Assembly: GCA_013398055.1 (NCBI GenBank)
Contig: VZRS01012043.1
Span: forward strand, 174,052-238,051
Reading direction: 5' to 3'
DNA length: 64,000 bases
Source: Ifrita kowaldi
Taxonomy: Eukaryota > Chordata > Aves > Passeriformes > Cinclosomatidae
The notes below the pieces were generated by a model that did no database searches, was not told where the DNA came from, and saw only the letters and a program-made list of their open reading frames with translations. Of the stretch, positions 12,301-25,898 are shown piece by piece (the stretch's first letter is position 1; every line of letters starts with the position of its first letter). The translations under genes were made by a program, and so were the position numbers.

Positions 12301-15300
12301 TGACATTGGCTTTTGGGAGCCTTACATCTCTAATAATTTGTGGGAGTAAGGCTCCTCTATCCCTAAAAGTATATTGCATTCCAGCTGCCTTAGGTATCTC
12401 TAATGTAATTTTCTTGGATGCAAAAAGCAGTGTAGTAGGTTTGCATGGCAGTTTGCCCGGACTAATACAGCAACTTCTAGATGTTAATTAGTCACAGCGG
12501 AGCTCCACAATAAAGCTTGTTTGTTCAGCACTTGCTCAGGTATCTTCATGCTGCATGGCTTTATGACATATAGGTATAAACCTGGGTGCTTCTAAAATTG
12601 TAATTTCTTGCCTGAGAGAAAATTATCATAAAAATACCCATGCAGATCCCATGTTTTGTAGCTGCCTGCTGATTTCCAGATCAGGTGCTCTCAGTGGGGG
12701 CCAAACCTGCCCTGCAACACCTCTCTCCATCAGCAGGGAACTTTTGACAGGACTAGGTCTGAGATGAAACACTTTTTTGCCCTTGCCATGCAGTGCTGTT
12801 AAAATGGGATCCATAAACTCCAGCTCTGTCCTACATTGCTCTGTTGATGTTGCAGAACTAACTTAAATGAAGCATAATTTATATTATCTATATTAATATG
12901 CCTAAATGAAGCATATTTAGAGGAAAGGTTGCCTTGAGTAAATGATTCTCAGTAGAAGCTGTAGGAAGAGCACTCAATAAATCCCTTATATCTATCTTAT
13001 AATTTGAAGAATACCTGTAGGCTTCCTTCAGGGCTGTATTCATCATCCAGTTTGGATGCAGAGCTGCAGATACAGTGGGAAGCTGTAGAGACCAGGCTGC
13101 ATCGAGTTTTATTCTAGTTCAGCTCTGTTTGGGACGGTTCTGTTAGGAGTCCAGCTTCTCCACTGAAGTTATGGTTAGATGCAAACTCAGAAAAGCAATA
13201 AAGTGACCCACATGGTGCACTCCTTTTTTCAGCTTTCTAAAGCCTCATCTGTTGCCTTTCCCCCATTCATTAAGCAAGGAATAACAAAGGTGTAATACTT
13301 AAAAAGTCAATATTTTGAGGAAGAGAGGGCAAATTCTATTTGGCCCTTTGTCTTGTTGGTTTAGAAGTGTAATTCCACGTTGCTCTTCTCTGTGTGTGTA
13401 GCACTGATGAAAGGTGCCAGACTGACATGCCTGGGGAATGAATAACTCTTTTTATGCACAGTTGGTGTCTGAGTACATCAGAGGTTTTGGGCTAGCAAAT
13501 CTCCTTAATCCTGAGAAGTAAATCGCTAAAAGATGTTGTCGGTAAATGTTAATTATTTTCCCTGAGATGGAACTGAAAACCAGAGAGAAAGGAGATCAAG
13601 AAATACAGACATGCCTGATAATTCTGAACATATCACCAGGAAAGGCCTCTCTGCCAGGTTGATAAGGGAGTGTCCTGATCTCTCATCTTGTTTTGAATAT
13701 GCCTACCAATTTCCTATCAAATGTCACAGGCTCCAACCACTCTGCAGCTAACCCATGCAATGCAAACACAAAACTGCAAAACCTCAGCCTTTAGCTACTT
13801 GGTGGTGCGTTTTCTTTCAAGGCAAAACAACTGTGACAGTTTTTCTTAAATAGCGAATTTTCTACTCAAGAAAAACAGCAGTTCAGATTTCTAAAAATAA
13901 CTGTCATCTTTGCATGCCAGAGCTGAGAGGTCTAAAGGAATGTGCCAATTAATTGACTAGGGAACTTAAAAATGGAAACCTGTCAGATGGATGTGTCTGG
14001 ACCATAGATCAGGAGGAAAGGAAGATGGAGAGCAATGTGTGTGCTGGCATTTCTAACCAATCATGCAGCTTGGTGTAGGCACTCTGAGCCAGGTGATACT
14101 AATGGGGAAGGAGCTATTGCTCCCCACCCTCTCTCCTTTGCCAGTCTTAACTGACTCATTGCTTTGGAAATTCTTGGCTAACATATTCATTCATTTCTCA
14201 CAGAAACTAAGTGTTACAGCTAGAAATAAAACAGAAGATGGCTAGTAGCGACGTATCTATGGAGAATTCATAATGCATGATTTCACGTCTCAGAAACTTC
14301 AGAAAAGTTATAATTTATTCCTTTTCCTGCTCTGCAATATGTCTAATACTTCTGGTATAAAAACTGCATGATCCAACTGCTCATATTAACAGCAGTATTG
14401 AGAAGCGTTTAGTGGTTATGAACCCTTCATCCCAGCACACACAATAGCCAGGACACTGGGACAACTGCACACCTGATAGCGGAAGAATGGGCCCTCCTTG
14501 ATACAGCAGGGAGTTTGAAGACTGATTTTCTTGGTGTCTGTGCCCTTAACTTTCTCCCTGTACAACTCACACAGCTTCCAGTTCCTTCCTGATTCCTCTA
14601 CAGGTTTTCTGGGTGAATCGGAGGCCATGCATTGGCTTTTCAAAATTATTAGTGGTTGAATATTGGGGCAGTACTGAGTTAAGTGGCTCTGGTTTCCCTC
14701 TCTCCCAGTGCCTAAGAAGCTGACTTTCACCATGGTGGTGGAACTCCTTTGAGTCTTTTACCTACCTCTACCAACATTTTTTATCAAATGCTTATGAACT
14801 CCATCCTTGGAATAGAACACCACCTGTACTCCGGTAAAATTAAGCAGCTTTTTAGCAGACTAATTAGCATCTCATGTATTAGATTCACGTTATTCTGAGC
14901 AGGTGTCAGAATGTTTTTTCATGTCAAACACTTGGACTACTTAAGACTACCTCTGGTGATGATAAATTGTCTTTTAGCCCAGCAAATCTCCAGCACTACT
15001 TTTTCTCCTTGCAAAACTGACTTTTTAAGAGAAGCTTTTTACAAAACATGTCTACTCTAGACGAGTAACTTTGATATCACCTCCAAAACAAATTCCCCAT
15101 CATCCCTAAGTCGTTTGAATGTGAAAATTCTTTATGGCAGCTGTGATTGATGGTGTCTGAATGCAGGTACCCTTCTTCTCTAGGTCTTCTTTACTTCCAG
15201 CTGACTGCGTTGCTGACTGTCAGCTCCCATAATGCACAATCCTCAAGAGAATGGGTTTATGATCCCTCATGGGAGTCAGAGTTTGCTCTAAAGAGATTTT

Positions 15301-18300
15301 CTGCAGAGGAGAAATGGACCAAGAAGAATTAGGGAGTCACTTACCAAAAGGCACTGCAGGAATATTTCTGACAAAACCTTTTCTTTTTTTCACTTTAAGA
15401 AAGTATTTTGATTTTTGGGGGTAGACCCATTTCTGATATCCAGCCAGCATATTTGTGGATGTTTTTCTTATCAATTATTCAGTTTTCCTGTGCATTGTTC
15501 TTGCCAATAAAACTCTTAGGTTGGAGACAGATATCGGAACGCTTTGCAAGGACAGTCTGCATTGACAGCATAGAGAGGATGATGGAGTCAGCCAACTCAA
15601 CCAGCTGCCATAGTGCTGAGCTGTCCACAAACACAGAAGCATTCCAGAGATGGAGTTATGACCGCAAGAGTCTCACAGTCAGCATATTAATTTGGTTTAG
15701 AGGAGTAATGTGTCTGATGCCATATGGTGGAGCTAATCTTGTTTATCACTGCTTCACTGCCCCATCCATTTGGTTCGTAGAAGGAATTATCACAAAAATA
15801 GCTACTGCTGAGACCTTCTGCAGAGACAGACAGGTGTGAGTGGTCTGGGGAGGTCTCAGGAGAGTGCAGTTGGAGAGTGAATAGAGACAAGGAAGCTCAT
15901 CCTTTCTGAGTTACACCAAAACACCCAGCATGAGATAGATAAATAGCTCAACTCTGAGAGGGACTTCTAGTGGATTAGTAAACTGTTTTTTTCATTTCAC
16001 CCCCAGATTTCTAAGTTTTAGTCAGAATGTTTTATTAATTACTGAAGGTTTGTCTGTAATGAATTTATTGACAAAATCCTATGTACTGATACACATTGAG
16101 TCCAGTCGAATTCCTTAATGATTACAGGTTTCCTGTTCATACCTGTCAGGTCAACTCACAATGCAGTAATTATGCTGCCTCATCTCACCAATAACCTGCC
16201 TTTGCAGTATTTAATGTTATTTCACTCCCCACTTTGGGCATCTGTGCTGAATTTTATGCTCACCTCAGTTATCAGCAATAGAAGATTAGCCACTGACCAC
16301 AGACATTGCCTATGAAAGGTCCCTGTCTTGAACTATTGATTGGCAAAGTAAATGCTAGACTGAGTGTGGAAACAAAAGACTTTTTGTTAGACTTGACAAG
16401 TCTTTGAACACACTCAAAAGGACCAAATGGCTTTTTGATACAGTCTTGAGTTGGCAGCAGAGTTTCACTCTCTACTATTTTGCTGTCATCTTTTTATTCT
16501 CATGTGTTTCTAGAGGTCTGGGATTATTCCTGGTGTGAGGTTTGCCTCTGACTCCACTGAGAGCAGGCACTTACCCTCTGTGGTTCAGTTGCTACTGGAA
16601 GAGCGTGTCAGGGTACCTGCTAGAAGAGGGATGTCAGCTCCTGGGCCTGCTTAGTTCCATCAGGAACTGGTGTATACAGCAGCTAATTCACTGCTTGAAT
16701 ACCTTGATTCTAATGGGTGAACCTGTATAACACCTTCCTTTTCACACTCCACCGTGAGTCATGTTAGGAAGACTGCAGGGTGCCAGCTTTCTAATGTCTG
16801 TGAGAAGCAGAGCAGTGTTCACACTTCCCAAAGCATTAGTCATTCAAATCCACCCTCAGCCTTTCTTCTGTCGTACATTTATTTGTGCCTGAGCAGGTAA
16901 GCTCAGAATAAGTTAGAATCTCTTCTTGGAAAGAAGGAGCTGTGTAAGACAAGTCTGCACAAGGTTCAAAATAAAAATCCTGCAAGTCCACTGTTGTGTA
17001 TTTCACTTCTACCTGTGGCACCTGTAAAGCTATCAAGGTTGAAAGAAATTTGGAAGCAAAAGCTGTTTGCATGCTTGGGAAATGCTTTTGAGAAGTTTTC
17101 CTTCTCATTCTTCTATTATAAGGAAGAGATTATCCCAGTACTTGCAAGAAAGAAGGATAAGGTTCAACCATCTAAACCCATCTTCCTCTGTCTGGCCTTC
17201 TTGATGCCCACTTGCATTTCAGTCCTGAAGCTTAGTTACAGGCTGTGTAATCACTTCAGACAACACACCAGCTGGAAAGAGAGCCTGGATAGCTGGTGCT
17301 GTCCTGTGTCAGGAGAGGGTGGGGGTGAGGAATAAGAAAACCAAGAAAAAGAAAGTTGGATGAGGAGGACATTTTGTTTCTCCCCCTTACACACAGTGGC
17401 TCTCTCATGTCAAATCCCAGAGAGTGAAAACGCAGCAACAAGTTTGGTTCTGTAGTGCAGCCCAAGAAAGAGCAATGTCATCAAACCTGCCTGCTTTTGG
17501 TCTGATCCTGCAGGTTTTATGCATGTGTAAATATAGATGTACTCACATGTATATCACCTGAGGACAGTCAACATTGTAATAAATATGCAAAGTCGTCAAA
17601 AAAGATAATTCATTCTACATTGTTTGGAATTGAACTGTTAAAGAACAAGGGTCAAAATATCTGCATAATCCCCAATCCCAGCACCAGGTTAAGCACAAGC
17701 AGTAATCTTTTCTCTCTCAGTACAGAAATCCACAGAAAATTAAAGGACTGGCATCAGCACCCTGCCAGAACAAGTGCTTTGCTGCTCAGACTAGTTTTTG
17801 GAAGAAAACAAATTCTCGAAAAAGGAGATTTATTTCCTCCAAAATTATCTGTTCTTTCCATACGCATGCTGACAAGCAGTATACTTGTGAACAGTATACT
17901 ACAAACACAACAGTAAAATGAGGAACAGAAGAGCAACTTCCATTATTTGGAAACAACAAAAGGTGAAGGAGAAATTGTATCTTTGGCATTCCCAAATCCC
18001 CTTTCCAGCTGTGAGGAAGACACACAAGCAGACAACTCTTCTCCAAATTCTTCTCTCTCCCTCTTTGCCGCATTGGCATCACAGAAAGTAAGCAGCTATG
18101 ACGTCTCATAGGCCCAGGATTATATTGTGCTCTAAACCTCCTCCTTCCCACCTCCCAGAACTTTGTTGTGCTGGCTGTGCCCATTCTCACTCTGTGTTTT
18201 CCCTCAGATATCAATGTCTAGGAATTTAAATGAATGAATGAAATTTTGCTCTCATTTTCTCAGACACATGCATTTGAAAGACATTTATTGGACAAAGAAA

Positions 18301-20550
18301 CAGGAGGGACCCAAAAGAAGCAGTGCCAGCCAAGCATCCTTCCCCAGCTGACAGCTACAGAGCGGTCTGGTGGTGGGAAGAGGCGACTCCCAGCATCCCA
18401 TAGCCCTGCAGTCCATGCTGACTGCCAATGTTTTTCCTGCTCTTGATCCGTTATCCTCACAGCTCCAGCCTGCACACCAGCTGTCTCTCACCAGAAAGGA
18501 ACTATTTTGCTTGACCTCAGTGACGCACTTCAGTGATGAACAAAATGCCATAGTGCTTTTTTGTTTTCCAAGTAACACAAAAGAAATGTGAAAAGGTGGC
18601 TGAAAACTTTGTCAAAAATCTCATTTTCTGTGATTAAACTTGAGTGAAGATGCTCATTGTAATTTCAGGAAAACTTAGGCTTATCTAGCTTTACCAACCA
18701 TAGTTCTTTTATGACCAAGAGTACCCTCAGGAAGTTTCTCCTTAAAACTGTCTCCCACTGAGGGCAAGGGACAATGAAGTTATTTGATAGTTGTCAAAGA
18801 TAGTTTTTGTAGGGCAGATGATATATAGCTCATTGCCTAAGCCACATCTCCAAGATTTTGGTTACCTCTTGGCTAGTAAGGATTCCCTCACAGAAGTAAG
18901 CTAAAGAGTATTGTGTTAAAGAGAAAAAGCCTGAAATAATGAGCTAAAAAGAGATGCATGGAAATAGTGCAGATCTTCTATTGTGGGAGCTGTTTGGTTT
19001 TTTTTTCTAGAACTTATAAACAAAGGAGAAAAATAGCTCTGGCTAAAATAATTGTGAAAAGCTCTACTTGTACAAGTCCCACTGAAAGAAAACTTTCATC
19101 TCCAGATTCAACCTCCATTATCTGACAGATAATGGAACTATCTGCAGGAAATGAAAAACCTGACAAAGATTAAATGTGGGATTCACCTAATCTAACTTAA
19201 TCTCCTTGAAATTCAGGTGACTAAATTAAAACCATCCTCTTGGCTCCCTATGTTGAGTACAGAGTGGGAGAAATACCTCCAAAGAGTAATTAATCTTCTG
19301 TCTTCCAGTCACCTGTCTTACACAGGTATGAGTTGCCTTCAGGAGGGATGTACCTCTCCACTGACTCCTGAAAAAGTCCAGACAGACTTGGTAGAAAAGT
19401 CTTGACTATGAAAAGCCAAGTATGCTCAGTCCCATGGGTCAGAGAGTGAATTGGTCATGCCCAGGGAGAGTGGAAGGCAGTGGTTTGTTTTGACTTGGAG
19501 AATAGCCTAGGAGAGGGCCCAACATCTTTGATATGAAGGCATCAGATACAAAATACTAACAAATTTTTATCCTTTCTCTGCTACTTCCATAAAATATGAC
19601 ATTTTTTCTATTAAAAATTGAGTGGTATTGTCTTGAAAAATAGTTGTCTTTATGGACACATAAAGAGAAATTCTGAAGAATGCAAATACATGGACCCTGA
19701 GAGGTTTTGTTTCCCCTTAACTCACTGACTTCATTTTTTACTGTGAGTTGTAAAGCAAAACCCGTCTGTAGAAACATGCACTCCTACAATGTGTTATGGA
19801 TTTCCAGTGGTGAACTATTAGGTGTTTTGCAATTAACACAGCATGAAAGAACCATCACTTCTATGGATCTCTGAGTTCACACTTTCCTCTCATGAGAGCC
19901 AAGATAAATTGTTCCAGTTTTGGTGTATTGGCTACCAAATTGACCCTGATCCATAGCTCACTTCCGGCTTCTGTAATTCCAATAATCTTGCAGTATGTTC
20001 AGATCCACCAATTGCAAATGTGTAAAATTCACTCATGCTACTCCAGAAGTTAAAACCAGAAGAAAAACACATATATTCTGCTCAGGTTTAATCTTTTTCC
20101 TTCTCTTCATGAAATATAACACCTCTTCCACATCCATTTACACTGGTATTTGTCCCAGAGATGAAATACTGCAGAACCTGACCTAGTGCCTTGAGGCAAT
20201 TCCTTAGTGATGGAATTATCTTTATTAACAGATGACATAATTTCTCTTCTCAGAGTGCAAAACGCAGAGTAAAGAGAGGTGAAGGGACAGAGGCAATGCT
20301 ATGCCCTCACCATATTTAACCTTGTCCATAGAGTCTGACAGTGCACTTTCTATTCTGGGTGCATTTGTAGATATTCTTCAGAAGAGGCAGCACATGAATG
20401 AGGCTGCTGATTGTTGCTGTCAGTATCCAAGGTGGATGTTAAAAAAGAATGGATGAGGATATTTCTCTGCACATCAGCACTTCCCAAAACTCACCTCAGT
20501 GATTGTACACTGAGACATAATAGTGCTCATGCTGGGTATGTAGCATAATT
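6356..20550. other. No recognised gene or named repeat
   Basis: A long AT-rich stretch in which I recognise no element. Frames of 142-147 codons (7363-7806 minus, 15408-15839 plus, 17786-18214 minus) show no known domain. The first lies opposite a purine-rich strand, which depletes stop codons on its complement. A GT/AC-alternating patch sits near 6978-7047. Short T or A runs are scattered through the stretch. Highly diverged repeats or conserved noncoding elements could be hidden here and would need a library search or alignment. Confidence 0.45.
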
Positions 20551-20556
20551 CCTGGG

Positions 20557-21240
20557 TCAGAAATCTTCCTTAATAGCTATGGGACGGGGCTCTGGGAAGT
20601 TTTGGGGAGGTGGGTCATGAATTTCACAGGTCCTACAGAACAGCTGGTTACAGCTAGATCCTGAAATAGTGACTATGAATAAAAAACCAAAAGGTGATTG
20701 TACCTGAGTTCCAAATCCTGGTGAGGAGGTATGAACTGCGTGCCACCCACATGGCAGGAGGTGTGAGCAATGACTGACATAATGGTCTGTTTGTGGTCTC
20801 TCAACTGCCCTAGGAACAACTCCATGTGATGAGATCCACAGCACTGGTGAGGTGCTGGAGGACAGTTTGGACATGAGCCCAGTCCTGTGTGAATGACAGG
20901 GAAGTGCTACACCAGTGGGTTTTGGTCACATCAGGGAAACAGTCATCAAAATATTGGAGGATGGGAATGGTGGAGCAGTCCATCACTGGTCTCCAATATC
21001 TGATGCTTGATATGTCTCCTTTTAGAGCCACATTAAAGGTGCTGAGAGCACCCTTGATCCTCCTGGAGGTCAGGCCTGGCTGCTGAGGCTCAAAGAGTCC
21101 CTCATACCCCAAGGCCATCAGGAAAAGCCCACGGCAGCCTTTGGGGAGGTTACCATGAGCAGGACAATCCCATTTCAGGGCACCTCACCCTCAGCTCCCA
21201 CCTGTGCCACAGACTGTAAAATATTGGGCTGTAACAGGAA
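20557..21240. other. GC-richer block of unknown origin with opposed open frames
   Basis: This block is richer in G and C than its surroundings. On the minus strand, 21118-20810 encodes 102 codons containing GLFEPQQPGLTSRRIKGALS and YFDDCFPDVTKTHW, with the frame open some 20 codons further upstream. It runs into an overlapping minus frame (20874-20557), and a 65-codon + frame lies opposite it (20889-21086). The peptide looks less low-complexity than most chance frames in the window, but I do not recognise a family. I see no obvious splice structure, poly-A signal or retroelement ends. It could be a decayed gene fragment, an unnamed repeat or chance. Confidence 0.25.
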
Positions 21241-22220
21241 ATAATTAGTGAAGAGCTGTCAGAAGAGATATATAACATACAGACAGTATTTTAAAACTAC
21301 ATAGCTAGCAACTATTTTTTTTTTTTTGGTAGAATCAGATTCTTCAATATTCATGCAAGTCTGAGGCATTCTCATAGAGGCATTTTCATAGGAGTTGTAC
21401 CCAAAGCAGGCTGCCTCAGAGACAGAAATCTGAAGATTTTAATCCACTTGAGAACCATTCCCTCCACCCTCGCCCCCCTAAAGTTTATACCATGTATTTT
21501 CCTGTCTTTGTTCTGCTGTTTTAAAGTTATATTCTTTGGCTCTTGAGATGTTCATGTATTCTCTGCCTGGGGTGCACACATGGAGCAGAGGGGCTGGAGA
21601 CAAAGGCCTGATTTGGGAAGTAGCATTCCATTCTCCTCTTCAGCCTCCATCTTTCACGCAAGGAAAACAAGATCATTGCAGTAGTAACCTGATTCCCAAC
21701 CAGTGCGGCAGAAATCACTTGCTTCTCTCATCTCTGTGGATTGCAATATCCTGCAATATCTTCCCACATGTTCAGGCATCACTGTTGGTTGACACAAGGT
21801 AGGATTCCTTTGCAGAAGGAACTTAATGGGCAGGAAAAATACTGCCTCGGTGTGTAGCTTCCTGATTCACATTGGTATCTGACTTCTCTCAGGGTATTTG
21901 GTCTCTGAGGGAATTTAAAAAATTCTGTTCTGTTCATGCTAATTTTGATATCTACTTAATGTTCTAACACACCAAGCAGAGCTTGGCATTTGTGTTGCTG
22001 GCAGCTGGCCAATAGGTCACTACTTTGCACAATCGACCTCCAACAGAAAGGAAGCCAAATCCAGCTGAAGTTAAAATAATGCTTCTTGGAGCATAAGAAG
22101 TGAGTAAGATTTTTTCTTCAACTATAAGTATTAGATGCTTGTTTAATGAAAAAAAAGTAGTTAAGGGTGACAGTTTTTCTTACCCGTCTTTAGAAAAAGG
22201 GTATATACATCAGAGCCCAT

Positions 22221-22986
22221 GATCTCACGGATCATAAATCTTCAAAAATTAAAGCTGGGAAGGATCTTAATTAGCCTCCTAATCACACACCCTGTTCTGA
22301 AAAAGCCAAGTAATTTGTAGTGAGGCCACCTCTAACAGATATTTGATTTACAGTCTCAGAGAAAAGCAATTCTGCAGCCCATCTAGGCAACTTGTTCTAG
22401 TGCTTCCTTATACTTACTTAGAAAGTTTTCCCTAGTATCTAACCTAAATCATTGTTTCTGCAAATTAAGACAATTACTTCTTGTTTGACCACTACTGAAC
22501 AGTCTGAACAATTGATCATTCTTTGATGTTACTATAAAAGCAATAGCTACTGGAAGATTAGAATCATATCTTTATTTAATCTTTTCTAGATTAAATAAAT
22601 CCAATTTTTTTAGTATGTGCTCCTAAACCTCTTATTGTTTTCCAGTTACCTTTGGACTTTCTCTGGATTATCTCAATTTTGTCACACTCTTACAGATTAA
22701 ACCCCTCCATGTTTATTTTATAACCAAGTCTTTAATAACATGTCACATAGCAATACACCTTTTTAAAAATCATACAAAATTTTCCTCCGTAATATGTATG
22801 TGATTAACTGTATTCTTTTAGCTATGATACTGGTTTGTAGCTAAAGCTTTTTTTTTAATTCGGTGCTGGATTTCCTTCTTTCAAATGTAGCATCCTTCAT
22901 GCTTTTATTAAATTTCATTTGCTGATTTCAAACCAAACCTCCAATTTACTCAGATCACTCTCTATTTTGTCATCTGAAAGTACTAT
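22221..22986 (-). mobile_element. Old, highly diverged CR1-type LINE, 3' part
   Basis: Read on the + strand, this segment follows, in order, the blocks of an antisense CR1-group 3' end. They are an 'AAGCTGGGAAGGATCTTAAT' tail block, 'GGCAACTTGTTCTAGTGCTTCC', 'CCCTAGTATCTAACCTAAAT', 'AACAATTGATCATTCTTTG', 'TTTGGACTTTCTCTGGATTA' and finally 'TTAAATTTCATTTGCTGATT' near 22908-22930. The order and spacing match CR1 elements known from birds and turtles, but divergence is much higher than in the other CR1 copies here and no frame is left open. It therefore entered the genome long before the others. Exact ends are uncertain, and the 5' side may continue weakly past 22986. Confidence 0.7.
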
Positions 22987-25764
22987 TTCACAGATGAAAT
23001 GCCTTCACAGACTGCTGTGAAGCACCACTGACCTGAATAAGTCTTCATTTCAAGAGCTTTTTTATTGAGATTCTGGATGAGGTCCAGGTATGAAGTCTTT
23101 ACATGGTCAATTGTTTGCCAGTCTGCCACAACAGTGTTTCAAGCACATTTATGGGCCCTTTATGTATGTGGGAAATAGGATGAAGAGGAAGAGCTTAAAA
23201 ATACCTAAACTGACATTTCTGCTTCTCCATAATACTTTAGAAGAGTTTCTATATTTCCATTTTTATTTATATACATATATAAATGAACGTGTGCACCCAC
23301 CATTTTTTTGCCCACACGCTGTCTGTTTAGGTTTTTGCATATTTCTGTCATAAAACAATCATTCTCTTCTACTTTTTTGGGTTTTTTTAGGCTGCCTCAG
23401 GGGTCTTTTGCACATAAATAATATTTTTTCATATGGTCTTTTTTTTCTCTCCCTGCAATTATCTTTTTAGACTATGAGTACTCAAAACTGAATTGTATTC
23501 GAAACCAATGGAGGTCAATAGGGGTGACTCAGTATTATGCTAATTTAGTTCTTGGGTCCTATTATATGTTGTCTAGGTCCATTCAGGTTTAAGAGTGAAG
23601 AACAGAAGCTTTTATGTTTCAATGTTTACATGAGTGTTCCCCTTTTGCTGAAGTATAATGGTTGATATTTGCATTTAATTAAGGCTTAGCTGGAAGTGAT
23701 ACTGGATGTTGGCTCCATTAGGCTTGAAGGATGTCTTTGAAGCAAATAAATATTAGCATCCTGGCTAAGAGAGAAACTAAAGAAAATAACAGTGATGAAT
23801 TAAAAAAAAAAAAAGGGAGACATATCTTTCACACATCACAAGGTTTTCTCCAGATTTATCATAAAAATGAAAAGCACTTTGAAGACGGGAAATTGCAAAC
23901 GCAGAAACTGTTTCTTCGTATCTCCAATACGTGTAGCCACATGCTTCAAATGAATGTGACTGATAGAAGTGTTACCAGAAAACTGCAGCCAAGAATCAAA
24001 AAGGGACTGCTGGATTTTAAAATGTGTGATTCATTTTCATGTCATTAAGGCGAGAATTGAGTTTTCTTTTTCCTCTTCTCTCTCTGGCTTTTGAACCTTT
24101 TCCATAGACGTGGTTCTCTGGAGGCACACTTAACCTTTGGTTTGTTTTATTGTGCTCAAGCATCTGACTAGGAGAGGAAAACGATGAGTTTTCTTTCTTT
24201 AAATGCCATAATGTCATAAATTCCCACCTCCATGTATTGTCTCAGTTTCTGAAGACATAGGGAGGTTTCCTTCTGAATGTTTTTCTGAAGATCTGTGCAA
24301 AAATGACCTATTTAAAGGCAGTAAGATATACTTACTCTGGTAATGGAAGACAGACAATTTTCAGAACTTTGACAATTACAAGTTTGGCAGGCAGTTTTGC
24401 CTTCTAAATGATCCTGATTTTCAGAAAATTCTATATTACAATAAATAAATCCACTTCCAGGCAGCTCATATTAAACATCAAAACTGAAGCATGCAAAATC
24501 TGAAGCTGCATTCAAAATCCTTACTTAGATACCAGATTTCAGTCATAATCCATCTGTTGCCAAGGTCTTAAGACCCGTAATACATCTGATCAAATTTTCT
24601 GTTCATGGGACAAATTTCCTTTGATGCCATCACTGGTTTCTTATCAGCTGAACCATTTTCCCAAGGAATTAATCAACAGGATGACATTCAGAATAAGCTT
24701 CTTGGCAGCCTGGAATGAGAGGAAAAAGTGTCAAGTTGGAACTACATAAAATTTTGTATTTAATTTTATTGAGATTAATAAAATAATGCCAAATATTTTA
24801 TCTGTATAATTTTTATTATTTATTTTTATTAGGTTTCTTATCTTTTATCATTATGATTTTGTGTATAATTTTAATTATATTTTTATTTATTCCTAATTGT
24901 TTGGTGCTAGCAACAGATCCCAAGTCTGTGTCAAAGTGTGTACCCAATTCTTAGAAATCCTTAGAGAGGGAATATAACAACAACAATTGACTAATTTATA
25001 CGCTATGAAGTAGAAGATATTACATTAATCTTTACTAGACTAAAAAAAGACAGTCTTTGTTCTTGTAAGCAGCCCGAGCAATCAAAGAATAAAATGCAAA
25101 AGTTCTTAGTAGAAAGCTGCAGTCACTACTCAGCAATGCAAAGTAGAATGACACATGCAAATTAAAGTGCATACGGTATTTTTCAAGCTCTAAATCAAAT
25201 TTGTTGGGATAAAAATGGTGAGAAAAAAACCTCAGACCTGCTCGAATCCCATTTTCTGAATTCTGAGGTTGAATCTCATTTTAGATCATTCAAACTTAAG
25301 AAACTGAAGGTCAAAATCCAAATGCCGTCACCTGTACTTCCTAACACCTAGAAATGGGGAATCCAGGCTTACCTGTGATGTTTCACAGTGACTCAGACCA
25401 ACTTTACTCCTTCCAAGGCCTCTTTCATGTCACTGCAGAGAGTCTGTACCTTTGGTGATAGTCTGTGTTAAGGGGACAGCTGATATAAGAGTGAAAAGAC
25501 AGCTGACACAAACCAGCACGTCAGGTACTCCATCCAGCTGGAATTCATCACACCCTGCTTTGAGTGGGCACCTGGAATGTGCACGGTAGTAACAGACCAT
25601 TAGATCATCAATTAAAATAGTCTCGACTTGGTCCTAAGCTGTCAAAGTGTTTGTCGTGGTCTCTTCAGTTACAAAGTTATCAAATGACTTTAACTCATAT
25701 TTCATTCAGTGGTTTGTCTGGTGTCGATTTGATGAATGAATAATAATTAACCATGGTTAAACAT
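22987..25764. other. No recognised gene or named repeat
   Basis: AT-rich sequence with a poly-A patch at about 23801-23813 and a strongly A/T-only stretch at about 24745-24900. The longest frame is a 105-codon + frame at 23731-24048, rich in lysine and without a recognisable domain; I read it as chance. Confidence 0.5.
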
Positions 25765-25898
25765 GATCACAGAATACTCTGAGTTGGAAGGGACCCATGA
25801 GGATCATCAAGTTCAACTCTTAAGTGAATGGCCCATAGAGGGATTGAATCCACAACTGGTGGTGTTATCACCATGCTCTCACTGAGTTAATCTCAGGG
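25765..25898 (-). mobile_element. tRNA-Ile-derived SINE with CR1-like tail (TguSINE1-type)
   Basis: A short retroposon on the minus strand. Its head, about 25898 down to 25829, is tRNA-like: the minus strand reads 'TTAACTCAGT' then 'GAGAGCATGGTG' (the A-box side of tRNA-Ile with a small deletion). It continues 'ATAACACCACCAGTTGTGG' and 'GGATTCAATCCC', a B box in which TTCGA has decayed to TTCAA, as expected for CpG loss. The tail, 25829 down to 25765, reads as the 3' end of a CR1 element ('GGGTCCCTTCCAACTCAGAG...TCTGTGATC'), which would let CR1 reverse transcriptase mobilise it. Head and tail in this order match what I know of TguSINE1, a SINE described from passerine birds. The tRNA part is not a functional tRNA gene: the D-arm is shortened and no clean acceptor stem closes. 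Confidence 0.85.
25840..25852 (-). promoter_or_regulatory. Decayed Pol III B box of the SINE
   Basis: The minus strand reads GGATTCAATCCC, against GGGTTCGATCCC in tRNA-Ile. The two changes, including loss of the CpG, make present-day Pol III transcription unlikely. Confidence 0.6.

Noticed and set aside
15408..15839. 143-codon + strand open frame with hydrophobic stretches
   Set aside because: The hydrophobic stretches come from T-rich DNA; no family match and no exon boundaries supporting it.
25829..25898. tRNA-Ile gene
   Set aside because: The D-arm is shortened, the acceptor stem does not close, and the tRNA part is fused to a CR1-like tail, so it is a SINE head.
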